Source of the DNA: Castanea sativa
Lineage: Eukaryota > Streptophyta > Magnoliopsida > Fagales > Fagaceae
Direction: 5' to 3'
Assembly (NCBI RefSeq): GCF_040712315.1
Contig: NC_134017.1
Location: 7,842,001 to 7,906,000 of the forward strand
Length of the DNA: 64,000 nucleotides
In this document: one piece after another, positions 23,690 through 34,644 of the stretch
How positions within the stretch are numbered: the first letter of the stretch is position 1
How the letters are laid out: the number at the start of each line of letters is the position of its first letter
The notes under the pieces: generated by a model
Seen by the model: only the letters and a program-made list of their open reading frames with translations
Databases searched by the model: none
Told to the model about the DNA's origin: nothing
Made by a program: the position numbers and the translations under genes

Positions 23690-24127
23690 GAAGTATTTTC
23701 CGTTACAGTGCTGCTCATACAATAATTAGGCAATGAGCCTTGTTAGAAGGTCCAAAAATGAGATTATACAGGAAATTCACGTCCAAAATTCACGTTGTGG
23801 ATATTTGTGGAAATTTAGGCTCACAATTGAGTAAGATATCACCACACACAAGAGATGGAATGTAGTGATAGGTTCATTTGATGACCATCTTTCACGAAAT
23901 TGCATAGATATTTATCATCAATATTAGAAGAATCAAGAATTGATTTACTGACATATTTGGTTTCTTTGTTGGGTTACTTATTGATCATTAAATTATAAAT
24001 TAATTATGCAATATTTTCCACTGTGTCGCATAATTTTCATGTAAGGCCAAAGATTCATATTGTGGACATTTGCATGTGTGGAAGTCATGATTGAGTAAAA
24101 TAACGTGAATTTGCGCTCTTAATTACA
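23690..24127. repeat. Dispersed ~300-bp repeat, left of the Helitron
   Basis: Contains the family words 'tgcaatattttccac', 'ataattttcatgtaaggcc' and 'cacacacaagagatg'. The unit is interrupted after 'gctcttaattaca' by the Helitron and resumes at 25,859. Confidence 0.75.
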
Positions 24128-25858
24128 CTAGTCGCGAACCCGCACGTTGCGCGTGATAATCATTTTTATGGTGGTTTTATTATTTTTTTTTATACAATTT
24201 AAACTAATTTAATAAAGAATAATGTAGTATAAAAACAATCATAAATCATAAATATAATTTTTGTTGTACCAAAATGAAAACAATACAATTTTTCTCAGAA
24301 ATTTTAAAGGCAAATTAAGGAAAATATTCATTTTTAATAAAAGTTATTTATAACATTTTGTGAATCATTAAAAAGAATATGAAATTTGGAAATTATTCTT
24401 TTAGTTTTAAACGAACTTTCTCAAACCTTCTTTTTTCTGCCTACAATTCAAAACATCAAAAAACATAACTAAGAAAATTAATAAATTTAACAATGATTAA
24501 TTGGACTAATTAGGGAAAACAATTTGTTGTTGATAATCTATTAAAGTTATTTTCTTAGCAGAAATTGTAATGTCATCCACCCAAAACATATTATCAAATA
24601 AACAATTATTAGAAAAAACTAAGAATTAAATTTCTATATATGCGTTGTTATAAAATAATAATAACAATTAAAGTAAAATTTCAAAAGCTAAAATTTGTCA
24701 TTCATCTGATTATTTTCGTTTGACTAGCCTTTACTTTTCTCTAAATAAATGGCATTATAGAGTAGTTCTAATACAACTATTTTTTTTTTTTTTATAATAC
24801 TAAGAATTAACACACACACACATGGGGAGAGGGGAGAAGGTTTTTTAAAGAAACTCTTAAAAATAAATACCACAAAGGGTTAAAAAATAAATAAAAATTA
24901 GGAAAATCTCATAGTTTAACATCTAAATTGGGCACCATAAAAAATCATGATGTGTAATAAAATAAATACCAAATTATCTGAATCATGCTATGTAATAGAA
25001 TAATATTATATTTTTATATGCTATATTTAATTCTTTATAATGAAATAGGATAAAATTTAACAATCAAAGAGAATAAAAAAAATTAAAAAACAATAAATAC
25101 GAAATTATCCAAATCATGCTATATAATAGAATAATATTATATTTTTATATGCTATATTTAATTCTTTATAACACAATAGGATAAATTTAACAATCAAAGA
25201 GAACAAAAAAAATTAAAAAAGAAAACTAAATCACATTAACCAAAAGTAGAGTTTTAAAGGATATAAAAAATATATATTATATTTTTATATGCTATATTTA
25301 GTTCTTTTTGACGCAATAGGATAAATTCAAAAATCAAAGAGAACCAAAAAATTAAAATTAAAAAAACTAAACTAAATCACATCAACCTAAAGTAGAGTTT
25401 TAAAAATATAAAAAATTATCAACCTAAAACAGAAGACAAGAAAAATAAAAAATCCACCAAAAAATTGAGAGAGAGAGAGAGAGAGAAATAACCTTTTTGT
25501 GAGGGAAAACTATGCATAGAATAAAAGAGGGTAATAACGAATTTATAGTAAGAGAGTGTGAATAAGAAGAGACAAAAATAAAGGAAGATGAAGGGAAAGA
25601 GGAAGAATGACATTAATGTAGAAGGTAGTGGGGAGATGAAAAGATACGGGAAGGAGAAAGGTTGGAGAAGTAGTGGGGAGATAAAAAGGCAAGGGAGGGA
25701 GAAAGGTTAGAAAAGAAATGTAAATATTAAAAAAATAAATGTTAAAAACAATTATAGAAAAATTGAAAAGAAAAAAGATAATGACGTAGACGCTTATGTG
25801 GCTCGACTGGAGCGTAACAACAATAAATACTACGCTTCAGCTTTTAGATATATATAGA
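24128..25858 (-). mobile_element. Non-autonomous Helitron, reverse strand
   Basis: On the minus strand it starts TCTATATATATCTAAAAGCT (5' end at 25,858). It ends with a GC-rich hairpin (cgcgcaacgtgcgggttcgcg) then ACTAG (end at 24,128), between host A and T. It is collinear with 15,705-17,400 read in reverse. Joining the flanks gives 'aattacatgattaacttag', which matches the uninterrupted neighbouring unit at about 26,198-26,214 ('aataacatgattgacttag'). This fixes both ends and shows that no target site was duplicated. No RepHel coding region; dependent on another element for movement. Confidence 0.92.
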
Positions 25859-26510
25859 TGATTAACTTAGTGATAACATAGGCTTTAAGCCAAACCCTCA
25901 TAGATCAATGCTTACCACACACAAGTGAAGAGATGCAGTGTTGGGTTCATTTAGCAACCATCTTTTATGTAACCGCATAGAGATTTTTCATCAATATTAA
26001 AATTATCAAGAATTTGACTTACTAACATCTTTTGTTTTTTTTTTTTTTTTTTTTGGTTAGGTGACTTGTTGACCATTAATCTATTATGCAATATTTTTCA
26101 CCGTGCAGCATAATTTTCATGTAAGGCTAGAGATTCATGTTATGGACACTTGTGTGGAAGTCATGATTGAGTAAAATATCATGCATTTGTGCTCTTAATA
26201 ACATGATTGACTTAGTGATAACATAGACTTTAAGCCAAACCCCCAAAGAGCAAAGATTAATGCTCACCACACACAAGTGATAAGATGGAGTGTTGGATTC
26301 ATTTGATGACCATCTTTCACGTAACCACGTAGAGATTTTTCATCAATATCAAAATCATCAAAAATTTGACTTGTTGACAACTTTTTTTTTTTTTTTTTTT
26401 TTTGGTGACTTGTTGATCATTAATCCATTATGCAATATTTTCCACTATGGGGCATAATTTTCATGTAAGGCCAGAAACTCATATTGAGGACATTTGATGA
26501 GAGAGTGTAA
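25859..26510. repeat. Dispersed ~300-bp repeat, two tandem units
   Basis: Two units with a period of about 345 bp. 'gacttgttgaccattaatc' is at about 26,061 and its variant at about 26,406; each is preceded by a T-run of about 20 (26,036-26,055; 26,381-26,403). Same family as 23,690, 42,000 and 49,575. Confidence 0.85.
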
Positions 26511-27304
26511 TTAAGTGTGTGTGTGTGTGTGTGTATTTAGCAGTTAGTTTGTTTCTCAAATAAATAAAATAAAATAAAGGTTGAACGTTGAAGGCAACGC
26601 AAACTTGAAAATAGTGTGAGACAAATTGTGGAAATACAATCTTCATCTTCTTCCACAAAATATGGATCGACCTGGGGTGGGGGGGATATAAGGGCCTGAG
26701 TCCCCCTTAACCCAAAGAAGACTTTTTTTCTAAGTACAATTTTTTTTTTATGTGTTTTACTATCGTATGCCCTAAGGGCATATGTTAGTGAGCCATTTTA
26801 GAAAAAAAATTAATGGGAAAGCTTTTTCCTAAAAAATTTCCTAAAAAAAATTTCCTAAAATAAATGACTAATGTATGTCTTAAGAACATATATTAACCGG
26901 ACTTTTTTTTATTTATTTTTTATAATTGGGACTCTTGTCCTCCAAGATTATATTAGCTCACTAAATTAGATAAATTTATAAATTGAAAACTAGTAAATCT
27001 ATAAATTGAGATTGCATAGATGATTTCACTATAATATATTTAAAAACAATTGTATTTTGTATTTTTTGTCTTTGTTAGCAGATGATTGCATCTAAATATA
27101 TTGAAAAATAATAATTTTGTGTATTTGTCATAGTTTGTTAATACTATATAGATGCTTATTTAAAGTTTTTTTTTCTCATACTCCTATTCCCTAGCTTGAA
27201 ATCTTGTGTCCATCTTGCGCAAAAGCATATAAAGCTGGAAGGACGTTCAACGCTTCATTGAGTAAGCTACTCAAGTCAACTTGCAAAAGCTAAAGCAATT
27301 ATCA
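26511..27304. other. Intergenic, nothing recognised
   Basis: A (GT)n microsatellite lies at about 26,515-26,534. A G-run lies near 26,677. No gene found. Confidence 0.4.
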
Positions 27305-27309
27305 ATATG

Positions 27310-28173
27310 TGTTAGGTTCTAAGACCTTGGGGACTAATGTATTAGAATTTCAATGTGTAATGTGTTGGCAAACCATGATCAAAACATAGAGTCTAGGGTT
27401 AGGCTTGCTCAAAGTATGTTTTATTGTAAAGTTGGAATCAAGTGACCGTAGAATTTACTGGACTAAATCTGCAAAGCTCGATCAATCGAAAATTAGACTC
27501 GATTGATTGAATCACGTGCAGATTGTTTTTTTTGCAGAATTTCCAACTCAGCCTAAACCTGTTTGAGGTGTAGGGTTTTATGTTTGACTTCTCATATAAA
27601 AAGAAAAACTCTAGCTACGTTTTAGAGGCTTTTGATGTGCTGTGTGTTTGAATCTCTTGTGAAATCTAGAGGTGTTTACCTTCATGCACACTTAGGGTTA
27701 TCAAGATCAAGATTGATATCAAGAGCTTGGTGATCACTTTAGTTGCTGCGTAAAAAACTTAACGAAGATTTGAAATCTTTGAGTGGAGTCTCAAAGTCAC
27801 AAGTAGGAGAACTTGTGGTTGCAATGGATCAAAGAAAAGAAGTAGTCTGTAGACTCGGAACTATCACGTAGTCGTGATAGTAAGTTTTCTACTTGAGGTA
27901 ACAATAGGATGTTAGTGGTCTAAGTCCTATTATACAAACTTCAATTCTTTCATAGTGGATCTGTTTTACCTTGAGGATAGTTAGGTTAAATCTTCTCCAA
28001 GTTTTTTACCGGTTTGGTTTTCCTAGGTCATCAGATCTTTGTGTTCTTTATATTTCCGCATTATATTTCTTTTACACATATTGGTTTAACCTAGTTTTAA
28101 TTAACAAACTTGTTAATCAACTTGGCTTAATATTAGGTTAAACATATTGTGTTAAGGGGTCTAAAACTTTACA
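27310..28173 (+). mobile_element. Ty1/copia-type solo LTR
   Basis: An 864-bp TG...CA unit (TGTTAGGTTCTAAGACC ... GTCTAAAACTTTACA) flanked by a perfect 5-bp duplication atatg (27,305-27,309 and 28,174-28,178). A TATA-like 'catataaaaag' near 27,594 supports the plus orientation. No internal coding region, primer-binding site or second LTR is present, so this is the product of LTR-LTR recombination. The copia assignment rests on overall look and length. Confidence 0.85.
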
Positions 28174-28189
28174 ATATGCATGTACCAAA

Positions 28190-28462
28190 TGTAAGCGCAC
28201 AGTTGCACCTGGACCCAAAGATAGACGTGGGCTCAGGCCCAATGAGCCTTAAACAATAAGATTTGTAGAGTGTGGATTTGAAATCTAGTTTAGGGGTGTT
28301 GGAAACTTGACAAACAGGCTAGAATGCCACAATCTTTGCAAATAATAAACAAATATGACAAGGGAACCTCCTCGGACGTAAGCCGAAGACAATTTATGTA
28401 TTGTTTCTCTTTTATGCCAGAATTACAATTCTTAGTTCTTTTTCTGCTAACTCCCCCCTCCC
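28190..28462 (-). repeat. Truncated 3' LTR of the gypsy element
   Basis: Keeps the outer 273 bp only. The break with gag lies in a C-rich stretch (cccccctcccctg) at about 28,455-28,465, the same C-rich spot in the intact LTR, which suggests slippage or recombination there. Confidence 0.9.
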
Positions 28463-29371
28463 CTGCTGTTGGTCTTCCTCAACCCTTTTATATTCGTCAA
28501 TACGGTCCATGAGGCGACGTACGCTCCGTACGGGTTTTTTAGTCAAGGACTTTCTCAAGTCATGATCAGTTGGAAAGCCCACCTTGAAAGTATTGATCGC
28601 CACCTCATCAAAATCACCATCTATCTCATTAAACATCTCCCAATACCTGTCGGAGTATGCTTTCAACGTCTCGCCCTCCTTCATAAATCGTGACGCAAAT
28701 GCTCTAGTCAGCTCCCCGAACGAACTTATAGACCCTGATTTAAGACCGTTGAACCACCTCATAGCAACAGGTCCCAGGCTAGAAGGAAAGACTTTGCACA
28801 TCAAAGTTTCACTGTGAGAATGCACAGCCATTCTCTGGTTAAAGTGGCTCACGTGTTCCACTGGGTCAGTCCGGCTGTTATAAATGGTGAAGGTGGGTTG
28901 GGTGAACCTCCTAGGGAGCCTCCCATTCTCAGTCCTGTGCAAGAATGGCGATTTGGAGAGCTGGTGCAACGCCCGGCTCATGGCATCGTTCCCTAAGCCC
29001 CTGGAGGGGAGCTTCCTGCTCCTACGACCCGATAGGCCATCCTCTTCACCAGAGGACGCTCTGCTGGGGGCTGACCATGACCTAGAGCTGTAACTACTTC
29101 CCCGGGATCTCCCGGAAGAGATACTGGATGAGGGTGAAGCATGCCTGCGCCTGACGCGGCGCAGCTTCTTCTTAAGGTGATCAATCTCCTTCTGCATGGC
29201 TTTAGCACCATCTTCATGGGCGGTACTGGCGCCTCCAGTGTGAGTACGACTCGTCCTAGGATACTCAGTGTGAACGCTACCCTTTCGATCCCTCCGGCAT
29301 TCAAGGCGTTCGAACAAATCCTCTGGTTGCGATCCCTGAGATTCTGCATGGTGTGAGCCTAAGCCTGCCAT
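28463..29371 (-). pseudogene. gag of the deleted gypsy element
   Basis: From an ATG at 29,369-29,371 (MAGLGSHHAESQGSQ). The N-terminal third is basic and Ser/Arg-rich, with a coiled-coil-like KEIDHLKKKLRRVRRR. It is followed by a retrotransposon gag domain (AMRWFNGLKSGSISSFGELT, SRFMKEGETLKAYSDRYWEM, INTFKVGFPTDHDLRKSL). The frame is still open and runs through the deletion junction after EEDQQQG into the 3' LTR, adding about 15 LTR-encoded residues before the stop at 28,412-28,414. Gag forms the particle core in intact elements. The zinc knuckle and all pol domains are absent. Confidence 0.88.
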
Positions 29372-29419
29372 AGTGTTCCAGTTCCTTTTCAGCACTAGAT
29401 CCCCACAGACGGCGCCAAT

Positions 29420-30098
29420 TGTAAGCGCACAGTTGCACCTAGACCCAAAGATTGACATGGGCTCAGGCCCAATGAGCCTTAAACAATAAGATTTGTAGAG
29501 TGTGGATTTGAAATCTAGTTTAGGAGTGTTGGAAACTTGACAAACAGGCTAGAATGCCACAATTTTTGCAAATAATAAACAAATATGACAAGGGAACCTC
29601 TTCGGACGTAAGCCGAGGACGATTTATATATTGTTTCTCTTTTATGCCAGAATTACAGTTCTTAGTTCTTTTTTTTGCTAACTCCCCAATCCCCCCCCCC
29701 ACCACCTTCTTCAAGTCCTTATATAATAGCTAGAAAGTTTTTATTCTACTGTCCAGGGGTCATTTTCCCATTAATGCAGCCAGGAAGGTAGGTGTAGGGT
29801 CTTTAATGTGGAGATAGCAGCCTTTTTATAAGATATTTCCCTCACACCGTTGCGTCTGGAGGGCGCTTAAGTCCCCCTTTTAACCAACGATTTTTACGTA
29901 ACCCTGCCTTGATCTTTTTGGTGAATCACAGGGTCATCGTGGGTCTGTCCAAGGAGATATTCATCCTCGGACGAATCCCCGAGCTCTCAACTCGTGGGCC
30001 GAGCTACAGTTATAAGAGGCTTTTAGTCTAAAACAAACTAGAACCCATCAACTAAGCCCGAGGCCCAAATACTTGCTTAGGTCCTTTTAGTCCCCACA
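29420..30098 (-). repeat. 5' LTR of the gypsy element
   Basis: 679 bp, ends TG/CA on the plus strand (TGTAAGCGCACAG ... TTAGTCCCCACA). Its first 273 bp match the truncated 3' LTR at 28,190-28,462, with scattered substitutions. A long C-run lies at about 29,690-29,700. Confidence 0.92.
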
Positions 30099-30103
30099 CC
30101 AAA

Positions 30104-30595
30104 TATATTGGCTTTTTTTTTTTTTTTGAGAAGGTACCGTGGCTTTTTTTTAGCAAACTACAAAACATCAATTGGTGCATTGTCCAATTTACTAAATGGA
30201 ATTTTAATTTATAGTGATCATTAAATAACAATTATATATCATTTTCTTGCAAAGGTATCAATGAGGTTTTTTATTCTTTTAAATATATATTGGCGAGATT
30301 CAATCTGATGTCTACTATTTGATAATAAAAAACTTTACATTCAATAAAATGATTTAAAAAATGATACTTTTCATCAATATATGTACTTACATAAAGGTTT
30401 TTTTTTTTCCCTTTTTATCTCAGGAATATTTAAAGTTGACTTGAAAATAGTATGACAAGAATACAAAAGAATTGGTAGAATTGTTGATTTGAAAAGAAGA
30501 AAAAAATCACCGTCATTTGAGGGCTAGATACCACGGTATCTAACACTTGTAACGTGGACTTGTACAACTCCAGAGGACTAAATCACAAAAATCTC
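30104..30595. other. Intergenic, nothing recognised
   Basis: AT-rich with T-runs. No gene or repeat end was found before homology to the coatomer gene flank begins. Confidence 0.4.
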
Positions 30596-31165
30596 CACCA
30601 CTCATGTGGCTCGTTGCCAAAACAAACGTACTATGTATCTCTTTTTTTTGGTTTCCCAGACTAATCACTGTTCGCGACAAGTGGGCCCATAACGGTGTAA
30701 ATCGCTAGCCTAGGGAGTTTTTTCAAAGTGCTGGTGCCTGGATTTGAACTAGGGAGCTCCTAGTCAAACCCAAGACAGCCACTTTGAGACCAAGTGCCCA
30801 ACCACTTGGCCAACCCCACTGGGTTAACGTACTATGTATCTCGATTCTTATTTCTCAACACTTACATTGTGACAGATCCCTAGAAATGAAGCAAATTCTA
30901 ACTTTTCTATTAGTCTATTTTAATAAATTTCTCCCGTATTATTATGTTTGGATCTGAAGTTTCTTACAATTTTTACTTTTATTTTTGGTTTAGATCTGGG
31001 CGATGTGTGAATTTATTTACATTTTAGTCATAAGAGGGTTCACATAAAAGAAAAAAAAGTGTATTTGATGGAATGTTGAAGGTTTATAAGGTGTTTGTTG
31101 TTAAAACTGAACCAAGACTTCACTTTGGAGTGTAATGTAATGTTAATGTAGAATCTAGTAGTCGC
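30596..31165 (+). pseudogene. Duplicated fragment of the coatomer zeta gene 5' region
   Basis: After removing the SINE at 30,642-30,825, this stretch aligns with 56,490-57,045. That covers the promoter side (cactcatgtggctcgt / cactcatatagctcgt) and intron 1 (gatctgggcgatgtgtgaat, aaggtgtttgttgttaa, ccaagacttcactttgga). The first coding exon (ATGGCTCGC) and the CT-rich leader are missing and no later exon follows. It is therefore a non-coding relic of a partial duplication, lying about 26 kb from the live gene and in the same orientation. Confidence 0.8.
30642..30825 (-). mobile_element. tRNA-derived SINE (Au-like) with 17-bp TSD
   Basis: The minus strand reads 'ttggccaagtggttgggc' (box A) and 'agttcaaatccagg' (box B), with an A-rich tail next to 30,642. 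It is flanked by a perfect 17-bp duplication aacgtactatgtatctc at 30,625-30,641 and 30,826-30,842. The two RNA polymerase III boxes and the exact TSD make this call firm. The Au family name is from the look of the head. Confidence 0.9.
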
Positions 31166-31741
31166 TATTTGGTGGAAAAATTATTGTATAGTCCCGGACT
31201 ATGCAAAACAGCCTTGTTTGGAGAGTTTGGGATTACTCTAGGATCTATGAATAAGGTACCAAAGTACATGAAATAAGGGAAATCAAATCATAATTCCTAT
31301 TTGTAGCAAAAAAGAAATTCATAATTCATAATTAAGATTGCAATTAAACCCTTGAAAGTTAAAACCCTCAAAACAAAATTTGAATCCCATAATATGGACT
31401 AGTGGAATCAATTGGGCATTAACTTGGTGTCCGCACCACAGTACAAAAATCCAGTCCTTTGGATTTAAATATGTTGCATCAAAATGGTGCATTATTGTTT
31501 ACATGATCTCAATGATACTAAAAACTACAAAAGCAAAGCAAGTTTCCAACTCAACATAACAACTAAGATAGTATCACATCTCACAGTAAATGTCCGAATA
31601 TGTCATCATGTGTTTAATAATATCTTTCCATCATCATTGCATAAAAGAATTAATTGGAAAGAAACCACAACCAATCCCTCAAAACAGTTCTAATCCAAAC
31701 TCTGTATGTGAAGAAAACTCAAGCATACAAAACTACGTGTT
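31166..31741. other. Intergenic, nothing recognised
   Basis: A short open frame at 31,484-31,693 shows no recognisable motif or coding bias. I do not call it a gene. Confidence 0.4.
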
Positions 31742-31942
31742 TTTTTTTTTATAACAGGGTGTTCAAACCTCTTTGAGTATTTGACTATTCTCTTGAGCAT
31801 GTGCAATCCCCCCATCTCACACACACTGGATAATTATATGGAGAATTCACTTGAGAGTGGCCCAAGATGTTAGCAAGAGGTTTTGAACCCATAATCTCAT
31901 AGATATCTTGAAGCTTTAAGAACTACTAAGCCAACCCACTAG
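31742..31942 (-). mobile_element. tRNA-derived SINE, second family
   Basis: The minus strand starts 'gtgggttggcttagtagtt' (box A), has 'gggttcaaaacctc' (box B) about 55 bp on, and ends with an A-run (T-run at 31,740-31,750 on the plus strand). No clear target duplication. Confidence 0.65.
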
Positions 31943-32189
31943 CATAAAGTGAACTTGAGCATAAAGTAGTACAGAACTATGTTACTCGTAACTCTATGTA
32001 CATGAAGAAAACTTGAGCATAAAGTAGTACAATCTTCATCTAGATGCCATAACTCTGTAATTTACAAAGGTTGGCGATTGCAACTTCAAAATAGTTAAAA
32101 TGAAAAATCTGATTGCTGACTAATAATTATGGAAAAAGTACACCAGGGTGAGAAGGTGTCTGGAATAAAATTATGGCTAAACAACATAC

Positions 32190-34297
32190 ACGAAGCTCCA
32201 TCTCCTTTGGTCCTCTTCATACATTGGAGTATATCATGCATCGTCGCTTTAACTTGCTCAATCTGTAGCCTAACAGCGCTTCTTCATTATGAAGTACCTT
32301 AGTAGCCACCAAAACCCCAATGTTGGGCATTGATCACAGTTCCATCATACCTTGTTACCTTATATGTGTTTTGCACATCAACTCTTGGGTATCCAGGACT
32401 GTAATGTATAGTACGCTGGTAGAGTATGCTACACTAGGCTAGAAGGCCGTGACAGCACAAAAATCAGTTTCACTTTCACCATCTAAATATAATCCTTGGC
32501 TGGCTTCTTGTGTGGCATTTGAGATGGCTTGATATCAACCTTGTAACAATGAGGTCCTGCAGTCTTTCGGAGAGTTCAGCACAATTTAATGGCTTTGTTT
32601 CAGGTACAAATGTGCAGAACAATCATTAATAGTTAGTACTTAAAATGGGAGAACTAGAACGTACACGCATCACACACAATCTTTTATATAATCAGAACCA
32701 AACAGTGACATTTTGAATCACTAATTGAAACTTCTTCTGTACCAAAACATAAGATGGATACAGAAAACCCAAAACCATGTGTTGTACGTATAGTCCTTTC
32801 TCTTTTTTCTATTCACAAATTCAAAAGTTATCATAAAAATTAAAAAGCCATAAATTGCATTCTAACTTCATGTGTTTTCTATGTCTAATTAGGCCAAAAA
32901 TGGCATTGCTTAGCTATGTCGATAGTGACATAAGTAAAAACAGTTCATTGTTGACAATTTGATGAAATACTAACAATGAAAAAAATAATTATAATAATAA
33001 TAAAAAGAACTTATCAAATACAAGGAAGAGCAGTTCAAGTGTTATTGAAGACAGCAAGGTCAACAAGAAAGATCAAATGAAAGTGTCAAATGACGAAATG
33101 TCAAGAGAGCCTCTGCACCACAAGATGCAGAAGAGAGCATGATACATGGTCATGTATATCAAACTAAGTGCGGCAGACAAGACACAGAAACGTTGCTACC
33201 AAAGTATATCTATGGCATTTCTCAGTCGTAGGACAAGCAAGCAGCTCAGCAGAAGACAACAACACAGATTTCTGGATTTTGATGTTTTCCTGTAATATGA
33301 AATTTATCCAAACTCAACATGTACCTATAAGCCAGTACAATAAACAAAACTGATAGTCTTGTAGAAAATCTAGGTGTAGAAACACTTCTAATTTGATTCC
33401 AACTAGAGCATATTATCATTACAAAAATATAAAATCAGCAGTTCATCTAAGAATATTATTTTAGAAGAAAAAAAGTTAAAAAGTATAGAACTACCTATGA
33501 ATCACATCACAAACACAAACTTGATTTCAAGAAAGACCTTATAAAAGCTAGAGACAATGAATATAGCATTAGATTCCCCAACAAAATCCCAGTAGGCATT
33601 CTGGACAGTAATTAAATACTCCTTGAATATGCCTTCCATAAAATCAATTTAAGTATCCCCAAGAAATCTTCCCCTCCCCTCACCTCCCCTCCCCTCCTGC
33701 ATCCCTGAAGGTCACCATCCCATTTCCCACACTTTGCTGCCCAATTGTAGATTTCTTTTTCCAACACTTCAGTTCAAACGTGATTTGATGTTAACATTAA
33801 CTCTACTTGAATAACTTTAAACTTTTTAAATAACTAAATTTGTTCAAGGAAACTAGTAAAGAAGCTAAGGAAATCAACAGAACAAATCAAAAGATCTTTC
33901 CCTCGAATCAAGATAATCCCACTACTTCAAACACAGAAAGGATGGGTCACAAGAAAATTCTAAGATCCAGAACATCTCATGCCGCAGTCACACAACTTCA
34001 AGCTCATAATGCAGCACTGCAAAAAGTTTCCGAATTACAAATAGAACCTTACCAGGATGGTCAGTAGGTTGGTCATTCCAACGAGAAGCAGCTGTTGGTT
34101 GTGCAGGCAATTCATGTGCTTCACCTATCCTTTTATTATCAGGAATAAGAATTTCATCCATAAACATGGCGAAACTTTTAATCTGAGCATGGATATTTTC
34201 TCGGACTTGGCTCTGTTGATCAGCAAGAGAGGCTTTACTAGCCATTCTATGATCTCCTCTGCATCTGCCTCATCAGCATTCCTTCCCAAATGGTTGT
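32190..34297 (-). pseudogene. SET-domain-like protein, copy C (most complete)
   Basis: Exon 1 (34,053 to about 34,285) reads [20 protein letters not shown], then FMDEILIPD and a donor GTAAGG. Exon 2 (about 32,430-32,610) reads VPETKPLNCAELSERLQDLI, then after frameshifts IKPSQMPHK, ASQGLYLDGE. The last part (about 32,190-32,430) reads [28 protein letters not shown], and then [20 protein letters not shown]. The order fits a plant SET-domain protein family as I remember it, with about 100 residues missing between INAQ and VLVAT. At least four frameshifts, in-frame stops and a poor acceptor before exon 2 make it dead. It lacks the 0.7-kb block found in copies A and B. Confidence 0.6.
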
Positions 34298-34644
34298 AGC
34301 TGGATGTTCAAGTCTGTCATGAGAAAAAATTTGTGATTAAAGCACACCCAATGAAGCTGTACCTTGAGCAACAAAGGCAGCATAAATTCACATGAATCCA
34401 AGTGGCAAAGTAGGGAACAAACAAAATTTGTATTATTTCTCTAAGAATAGTTGTACTGTTCTACAGCTTATTTTTTAACAAAGTAAGGCAGTCAAAATAG
34501 GCTCATCCAAACACAATCGTGAAAATTTATTTGATTTTTACTTTGTGAACATAATTTATATTAAAAAAAAGGCCTTAACAACTAATTTATTCACTTATAA
34601 CAAAAAGAGCTTAGGATTTTTATTATTAAGAATGGATCGTCCTC

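Larger units (their letters stand above)
28190..30098 (-). mobile_element. Ty3/gypsy-type LTR element with large internal deletion
   Basis: Flanked by a perfect 5-bp duplication ccaaa (28,185-28,189 and 30,099-30,103), so one integration event. On the minus strand: full 5' LTR 30,098-29,420 (679 bp), primer-binding region TTGGCGCCGTCTGTGGGG just inside, gag, then a deletion joining gag directly to the last 273 bp of the 3' LTR (28,462-28,190). Protease, reverse transcriptase, RNase H and integrase are all missing. It cannot move by itself. It lies 11 bp from the copia solo LTR's target repeat. Confidence 0.93.

Noticed and set aside
28814..29356. Plus-strand and alternative-frame ORFs over the gypsy gag
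   Set aside because: Shadows of the gag frame; its minus-strand reading has a clear gag domain.
30642..30825. Possible tRNA gene on the minus strand
   Set aside because: Boxes A and B are present but no cloverleaf can be completed. The A-rich tail and 17-bp TSD show a SINE.
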